A DNA stretch of 20,004 bases. It comes from CAZITB01 sp964542055 (lineage in GTDB: Bacteria; Planctomycetota; Phycisphaerae; Sedimentisphaerales; CAMDDF01). The stretch spans positions 1 through 20,004 of the forward strand of contig CAZITB010000045.1 in NCBI GenBank assembly GCA_964542055.1. The letters run 5' to 3'. The position numbers and the translations under genes were made by a program. The notes beneath the pieces were generated by a model. That model worked only from the letters and a program-made list of their open reading frames with translations, searched no databases and was not told the origin of the DNA. Positions 16,199 through 20,004 of this stretch are shown one piece after another. The number at the start of each line of letters is the position of its first letter. Position 1 is the first letter of the stretch.

Positions 16199-17329
16199 AT
16201 GAAATCAATTATGGTATGTGAACTCGTTAAAAAACTAATAAATGAAGATTCTACCCCAGAAAAGGGCGAAAAAAACTGCGCCTTGGTTCTAAAAGATTAT
16301 TTCGACAAAAAGAAAATTGACTCGAAAGTAGAAATATGGGATTCGAATAGTGCTAATTTCATTGCTCACATAAAAGGCCGCAGCTCGCGCAAAGCTCTCT
16401 TATTTGCTTCACATCTTGATGTAGTTCCAAAAGGCCGACAAAAATGGCAAAGCCCCCCTTTTGAAGCAACTGAAAAAGATGGAAAAATTTACGGCAGGGG
16501 TTCTTGTGACATGAAAGCCGGTAATGCTGCTATAGCCGCTGCTGCCGCGGAAATAATCGAATCGGAGCAGAAACTCGAAAATGACCTGATAATTTGTTCT
16601 ACTGCCGGGGAAGAAGTCGATTCATCCGGTGCAAAAAAATTTGTCGAACAATACAGAAACACTTTACCGCCTTTAGAAGGAATTATCCTGCCCGAGCCTA
16701 CAGATTTACAAATAATCACTGGCCATCGCGGTATTTTATGGCTTAAAATAATAACATTTGGCAAAACTGCTCATGGATCAATGCCTTCACTCGGAATAAA
16801 TGCTATCGATCACATGACCGCGATTCTGGAAAAATTGAAAGATTATCAGCCTAGAATTGTACCCCATCCTCAATTTGGCCCTTCAACTTTCAGCATAAAC
16901 AAAATTTATGGCGGCAATGCAACAAACGTTATTCCCGACCTGTGCTATATCGAAATTGACATCCGAACCGTGCCCGGCCAGGATACAAAATCAATCCTTT
17001 CAGATTTTGAAAATATCTTCAATGAAATCAAATATCAAGCGACAAATTTTAACGCAGAAATTCAAATTATACGTGACGTTCCAGGCATGTCAACTGAACC
17101 TGATTGCGATTTTGTCAAAAAAATCCAACAAGCAACTGGAATTACCCAGACTAAGTTAGTGGGCTACACAACAGATGGACCAATTTTTGAGAAATTAAAT
17201 GCCCCTGTAATTGTTTTCGGTCCCGGCAAAACCGAACTTGCCCACCAGCCTGACGAGTACATAGAAATCACTAATCTTTACAAAGCTGTAGAACTATACA
17301 AAAAAATCATTTTGAACTTTTTAAGTTAG
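16199..17329 (+). CDS. M20-family metallopeptidase / deacylase (ArgE/DapE/ACY1 type)
   Basis: A 376-residue dizinc hydrolase of the M20 family, which cleaves the amide bond of N-acyl amino acids, dipeptides or succinyl-diaminopimelate in the cytoplasm. Metal and catalytic residues are all visible: His72 and Asp74 (SHLDVVP), Asp104 (GSCDMKAG), Glu138-Glu139 (AGEEVDS), Glu166 (PEPTDL) and His349 (AHQPDEY). The dimerisation lid contains GKTAHGSMP with His192. Length is normal. The start at 16199 (or an ATG four codons later) lacks a ribosome binding site. Substrate cannot be assigned between acetylornithine, succinyl-DAP and peptide types; no arginine or lysine genes are adjacent. Its stop lies two bases from the stop of the opposing gene. 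Confidence 0.92.
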   Translation: MKSIMVCELVKKLINEDSTPEKGEKNCALVLKDYFDKKKIDSKVEIWDSNSANFIAHIKGRSSRKALLFASHLDVVPKGRQKWQSPPFEATEKDGKIYGRGSCDMKAGNAAIAAAAAEIIESEQKLENDLIICSTAGEEVDSSGAKKFVEQYRNTLPPLEGIILPEPTDLQIITGHRGILWLKIITFGKTAHGSMPSLGINAIDHMTAILEKLKDYQPRIVPHPQFGPSTFSINKIYGGNATNVIPDLCYIEIDIRTVPGQDTKSILSDFENIFNEIKYQATNFNAEIQIIRDVPGMSTEPDCDFVKKIQQATGITQTKLVGYTTDGPIFEKLNAPVIVFGPGKTELAHQPDEYIEITNLYKAVELYKKIILNFLS

Positions 17330-17342
17330 TATTATTTTTTTT
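17315..17342 (+). terminator. Weak terminator-like hairpin at the M20 stop
   Basis: AACTT (17315-17319) and AAGTT (17323-17327) form a 5-bp stem overlapping the stop codon, and a run of eight T follows at 17335-17342. The stem is weak and the T-run is 7 bases away, so this is only a possible intrinsic terminator. The run also encodes the C-terminal lysines of the opposing gene. Confidence 0.25.
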
Positions 17343-17727
17343 CCAGCATTTCAAAGCTGAAACTTTTGACAAAGAAATCTTCAAAATTAAAAACATTATT
17401 AAAATCTTCGATTTGATCGCCCTCCTGAGAACTCATCCAGCTATTTTCGATCATCAGGTAAACTATCTCTCCAAAATCTCTCGTTGTAAATATCCCCCAC
17501 TTATTTAAAACTGTTTTAGCCAATAATCCCCATTTTTCTTTTGCTAAATCGCCAAGACCATAACACAATTCCTGCCCAGTTATATGCCTGCTGCCTTCGG
17601 TGTATTTTTCTTCATTTGCGATTTTCCGGACAGAATATCCCAAACCCTCATATACAAAACTCACCGCTTCGGGACTGTATCTGCCATCAGTCATTGCGAT
17701 CTGGTCTATGCTTTTTTTATTTTCCAT
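17332..17727 (-). CDS. Minf_1886-like conserved protein (Planctomycetes/Verrucomicrobia family)
   Basis: A 131-residue cytoplasmic protein of unknown function. The pattern matches what I recall of the Minf_1886/TIGR04138 family: an N-terminal DGRYSPEAVSFVYEGLGYSV, a central HITGQELCYGLGDLAKEKWG, then TVLNKWGIFTTRDFGEIVYL, and an Asp/Phe-rich end containing EDFNNVF. The family is described as confined to Planctomycetes and Verrucomicrobia, so it serves as a lineage marker. AAAGGA (17739-17734) lies 6 bases before the ATG and just after the metG stop, so it is probably co-transcribed with metG. No catalytic motif is visible and no role is claimed. Confidence 0.85.
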   Translation of the reverse strand: MENKKSIDQIAMTDGRYSPEAVSFVYEGLGYSVRKIANEEKYTEGSRHITGQELCYGLGDLAKEKWGLLAKTVLNKWGIFTTRDFGEIVYLMIENSWMSSQEGDQIEDFNNVFNFEDFFVKSFSFEMLEKK

Positions 17728-17740
17728 TAGCTATCCTTTA

Positions 17741-19747
17741 TTAATGCACCCTCTGTCCGGACTGAGCACCTTGATCAGGCGAAATAATAAAAATATCTTT
17801 ACCGCCCGCACCTGCAGCACAAATCATTCCTTCAGACAAGCCGAACTTCATCTTCCTTGGTTTTAAATTTGCAACACAGACAACCAACTTACCAATCAAA
17901 TCTTCAGGTTTATAAGCGCTCTTTATTCCAGCAAAAACATGTTTCTTTACTGGCCCGATTTCTAAATCAATCGAAAGCAGCTTATCAGCGCCTTCAACTC
18001 TTTCAGCTTTGACGATTTTAGCAACTCTCAAATCAACCTTCATAAAATCATAGATTGTACATTCAGGAGCAATTGGTTCTTCAAGCTTAGTTGTTTCAGA
18101 CTCAACGTTCTCCTGTTGCTGTTTACTTTCTTCTAGCATGGCTTCCACCTTTTCCTTGTCAACTCTTTCAATTAAATGTTCGAACTTTTCAATTTGTTGA
18201 TTTTCAAGAATTTGATTTATATTTCCAAAATTAAACTTTTCAGTTTTTAACAATTTCTCGATCTTACCTGCAAACACAGGAATCACAGGCTTCAGGTAAG
18301 TAGTTAATATTTTTACAGCATTTAAAGTTGCGGTAATGGTGAACCTCGTTTGCTCCAGGTCAGATTTCACTGTAACCCATGGCTGTTTTTCATCAACGTA
18401 TTTATTGGCCAAATCCGCAAGATTAGAAACTTTCCTGATCACAGATGCATAATTCAAGTTTTCATAATCCTGTTTTATCTGTTCACATTCATGCAAAAGC
18501 TTATCGACTAATTGTCGGCCAGACTGATCAAGCATACCCAATTTAGCATCCAACTTTTTGTAGAGCATTGGCGCCGAACGGCTGGCAAGATTAGCCAATT
18601 TGCCGACCAGGTCGGAATTAACTTTCGCGGTAAAATCTTCCAGATTCAAATCGATATCGCCCACATTGGCGTTAAGTTTGCTTGCATAATAATAACGCAA
18701 GTACTCCGGCTCAAGATGATTCAGGTAAGTACGGGCTTTTATGAAAGTCCCCTTACTTTTACTCATCTTTTCGCCATTTACAGTTAAAAAACCATGAACA
18801 AAAAGATTATTTGCAGTTTTAAAACCGCTGCCCATCAACATAGCAGGCCAGAACAATGCATGGAAATACATTATATCTTTACCGATAAAATGATATAACT
18901 CCCAATCACTGCCATTCCAGACTTTTTCAAAATCGAGCCCGTTCTTTTCGCAATAATTTTTACATGACGCCATATAACCGATCGGAGCATCAAGCCAGAC
19001 ATAGAAATACTTATTTTCCTCACCAGGAATTTTAAAACCAAAATACGGTCCGTCACGAGAAATATCCCAGTCTCTCAAACCAGCATTAAACCATTCATTA
19101 AGTTTATTTCCCACAGACTCGTGTGTGTGTCCACTGTCAATCAATTCTTTAAGTCTGTCTGCATAATCTCCAAGTTTGAAGAAATAATGCACACTTTTCT
19201 TCCTGATCGGTATTCCATCGCAAACCGCACATCGAGCATTTATCAGTTCCGTTGGCTGATAGGTCGCGCCGCAGCTGTCACAGGAATCACCATACTGGTT
19301 TTCTGTTTTGCACTTGGGACATGTACCTAAAATATACCTGTCAGGCAGCCACATCTTACAATTTTCACAATACGCCTGCTCAACTTCACGTGTGGTTATC
19401 GAACCGGCTTCTTGCAATTTGTTATAAATAAGTTTACTGAGCTGTTCATTTTCGGGCGAATGAGTTGTATAATAATTATCGAATTCAACCGCAAAATCCG
19501 AAAAATCCATTCGATGTTCTTCGTGAACCCTGCCGATCAAATCTTGCGGTTCAATTTTTTCCTTCTGTGCCCGAAGCATAATGGGAGTTCCATGTGTATC
19601 ATCAGCACAAAAATATAAGCACTTGTTGCCGTTCAATTTTTGAAACCTTACCCATATATCAGTCTGAAGGTATTCAACCAGATGTCCAATATGAATAGGG
19701 CCGTTTGCGTACGGCAAAGCACTGGTTACAACAATTTTACGATTCAT
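17741..19747 (-). CDS. metG: Methionyl-tRNA synthetase
   Basis: A 668-residue class I aminoacyl-tRNA synthetase that charges tRNA-Met. The catalytic domain has TSALPYANGPIHIGH with HIGH at 19-22 and KMSKS at 327-331. The connective-peptide insert carries four CxxC knuckles (Cys127/130, 143/146, 156/159, 173/176), the two-zinc form. The alpha-helical anticodon domain follows, then a Glu/Gln-rich linker and a C-terminal EMAPII/Trbp111-like tRNA-binding domain (from about residue 560: YDFMKVDLRVAKIV) used for dimerisation. The same frame stays open upstream to about 19948, but I place the start at ATG 19747: it has AGGAAG upstream, it opens directly with the conserved N-terminus, and the upstream stretch is coding in another frame. 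Confidence 0.97.
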   Translation of the reverse strand: MNRKIVVTSALPYANGPIHIGHLVEYLQTDIWVRFQKLNGNKCLYFCADDTHGTPIMLRAQKEKIEPQDLIGRVHEEHRMDFSDFAVEFDNYYTTHSPENEQLSKLIYNKLQEAGSITTREVEQAYCENCKMWLPDRYILGTCPKCKTENQYGDSCDSCGATYQPTELINARCAVCDGIPIRKKSVHYFFKLGDYADRLKELIDSGHTHESVGNKLNEWFNAGLRDWDISRDGPYFGFKIPGEENKYFYVWLDAPIGYMASCKNYCEKNGLDFEKVWNGSDWELYHFIGKDIMYFHALFWPAMLMGSGFKTANNLFVHGFLTVNGEKMSKSKGTFIKARTYLNHLEPEYLRYYYASKLNANVGDIDLNLEDFTAKVNSDLVGKLANLASRSAPMLYKKLDAKLGMLDQSGRQLVDKLLHECEQIKQDYENLNYASVIRKVSNLADLANKYVDEKQPWVTVKSDLEQTRFTITATLNAVKILTTYLKPVIPVFAGKIEKLLKTEKFNFGNINQILENQQIEKFEHLIERVDKEKVEAMLEESKQQQENVESETTKLEEPIAPECTIYDFMKVDLRVAKIVKAERVEGADKLLSIDLEIGPVKKHVFAGIKSAYKPEDLIGKLVVCVANLKPRKMKFGLSEGMICAAGAGGKDIFIISPDQGAQSGQRVH

Positions 19748-19757
19748 TCGGCTTCCT

Positions 19758-20004
19758 TTATTCACTTTTACCCTGTTGCTGATTTGTTTTATTTTTATTG
19801 CCCCGGTTTTTTCGTTTTCTCTTAGACCTATTTCGTTTATTGCGTTTATTATCGGGTCTTGAATCTTTTTTCTGTGTTGTATTATCACCTGTTTCTTTAC
19901 TTTGACGATTGCTTTCCTGAGCATCTGATGCATCAGCAGTCGAACCATTGTTGTTATTATTGTTTACTTGGGCAATAGTTTCAGCCTTCTGCTTATGGTC
20001 ACTA
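19758..20004 (-). CDS. Unidentified protein, C-terminal low-complexity tail (partial)
   Basis: On the minus strand a frame enters at the window edge and runs to TAA at 19760-19758, giving 81 residues. They are strikingly polar: an Asn run (VNNNNNNG), Ser/Asp/Gln-rich sequence, then a strongly basic end (DNKRNKRNRSKRKRKNRGNK, followed by a Gln-rich stretch). No folded domain is visible here, so the family cannot be named; a disordered tail that could bind nucleic acid or ribosomes is plausible. Its stop lies 10 bases before the metG start, so the two are probably in one operon. In other bacteria PSP1/RicT-type proteins can end in such a basic tail, but that is only a suggestion. Confidence 0.6.
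   Translation of the reverse strand, partial: SDHKQKAETIAQVNNNNNNGSTADASDAQESNRQSKETGDNTTQKKDSRPDNKRNKRNRSKRKRKNRGNKNKTNQQQGKSE

Noticed and set aside
19925..19936. CTGATGCATCAG perfect palindrome
   Set aside because: It falls in a repetitive coding stretch (Ala-Asp-Ala-Ser-Asp) and such a 12-base palindrome is easily produced there.
19748..19948. N-terminal extension of methionyl-tRNA synthetase
   Set aside because: The conserved N-terminus begins at the ATG at 19747, which has its own ribosome binding site, and the upstream stretch is better explained as the tail of another gene.

Overview
This is an AT-rich bacterial window with standard-code, tightly packed genes. The best lineage clue is the small protein at 17332-17727, which resembles the Minf_1886 family, described as restricted to Planctomycetes and Verrucomicrobia. 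Exported barrel enzymes, UroD-like, DegT and M55 proteins side by side are also typical of Planctomycetes, Lentisphaerae and Verrucomicrobia. I infer a PVC-group bacterium, perhaps an anaerobic Phycisphaerae-like planctomycete. The phylum-level call is moderately secure and anything finer is a guess.

Region A (1-13417, + strand) is one long array of nine same-strand genes with gaps of at most 75 bases. In order it encodes the tail of an amidohydrolase, a DegT-type PLP aminotransferase, a second amidohydrolase paralogous to the first, a UroD-like protein, a calcineurin-like metallophosphoesterase, an exported 859-residue glycosidase-like protein, an M55 (DppA-type) aminopeptidase, an exported 1158-residue glycosidase-like protein, and an SSS-family sodium:solute symporter. 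Several genes carry an AAAGGA-type ribosome binding site. I read it as a catabolic operon: two secreted, probably carbohydrate-active proteins act outside the cytoplasm, the symporter imports the product, and the cytoplasmic enzymes process it. The substrate is unknown and the combination does not match a pathway I can name; it is the best candidate in the window for an undescribed system.

Region B (13418-13858) is intergenic and holds a tRNA-Ala(GGC) on the minus strand with a good sigma70-type promoter, plus a candidate promoter for the next + strand operon.

Region C (13859-15307, + strand) is a translationally compact three-gene operon: a small cupin, a NikR nickel-responsive repressor with all four nickel ligands, and an endonuclease III-related DNA glycosylase of the COG2231/MagIII type. 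It converges with no gap on a COG1579 coiled-coil/zinc-ribbon protein (15308-16039, minus).

Region D (16040-20004) is housekeeping-like. An M20 metallopeptidase (+) may be translated from a leaderless mRNA. On the minus strand lie the C-terminal tail of an unidentified protein, methionyl-tRNA synthetase (metG, start placed at 19747) and the Minf_1886-like protein, probably one operon. I saw no CRISPR array, insertion sequence, phage gene or rRNA.
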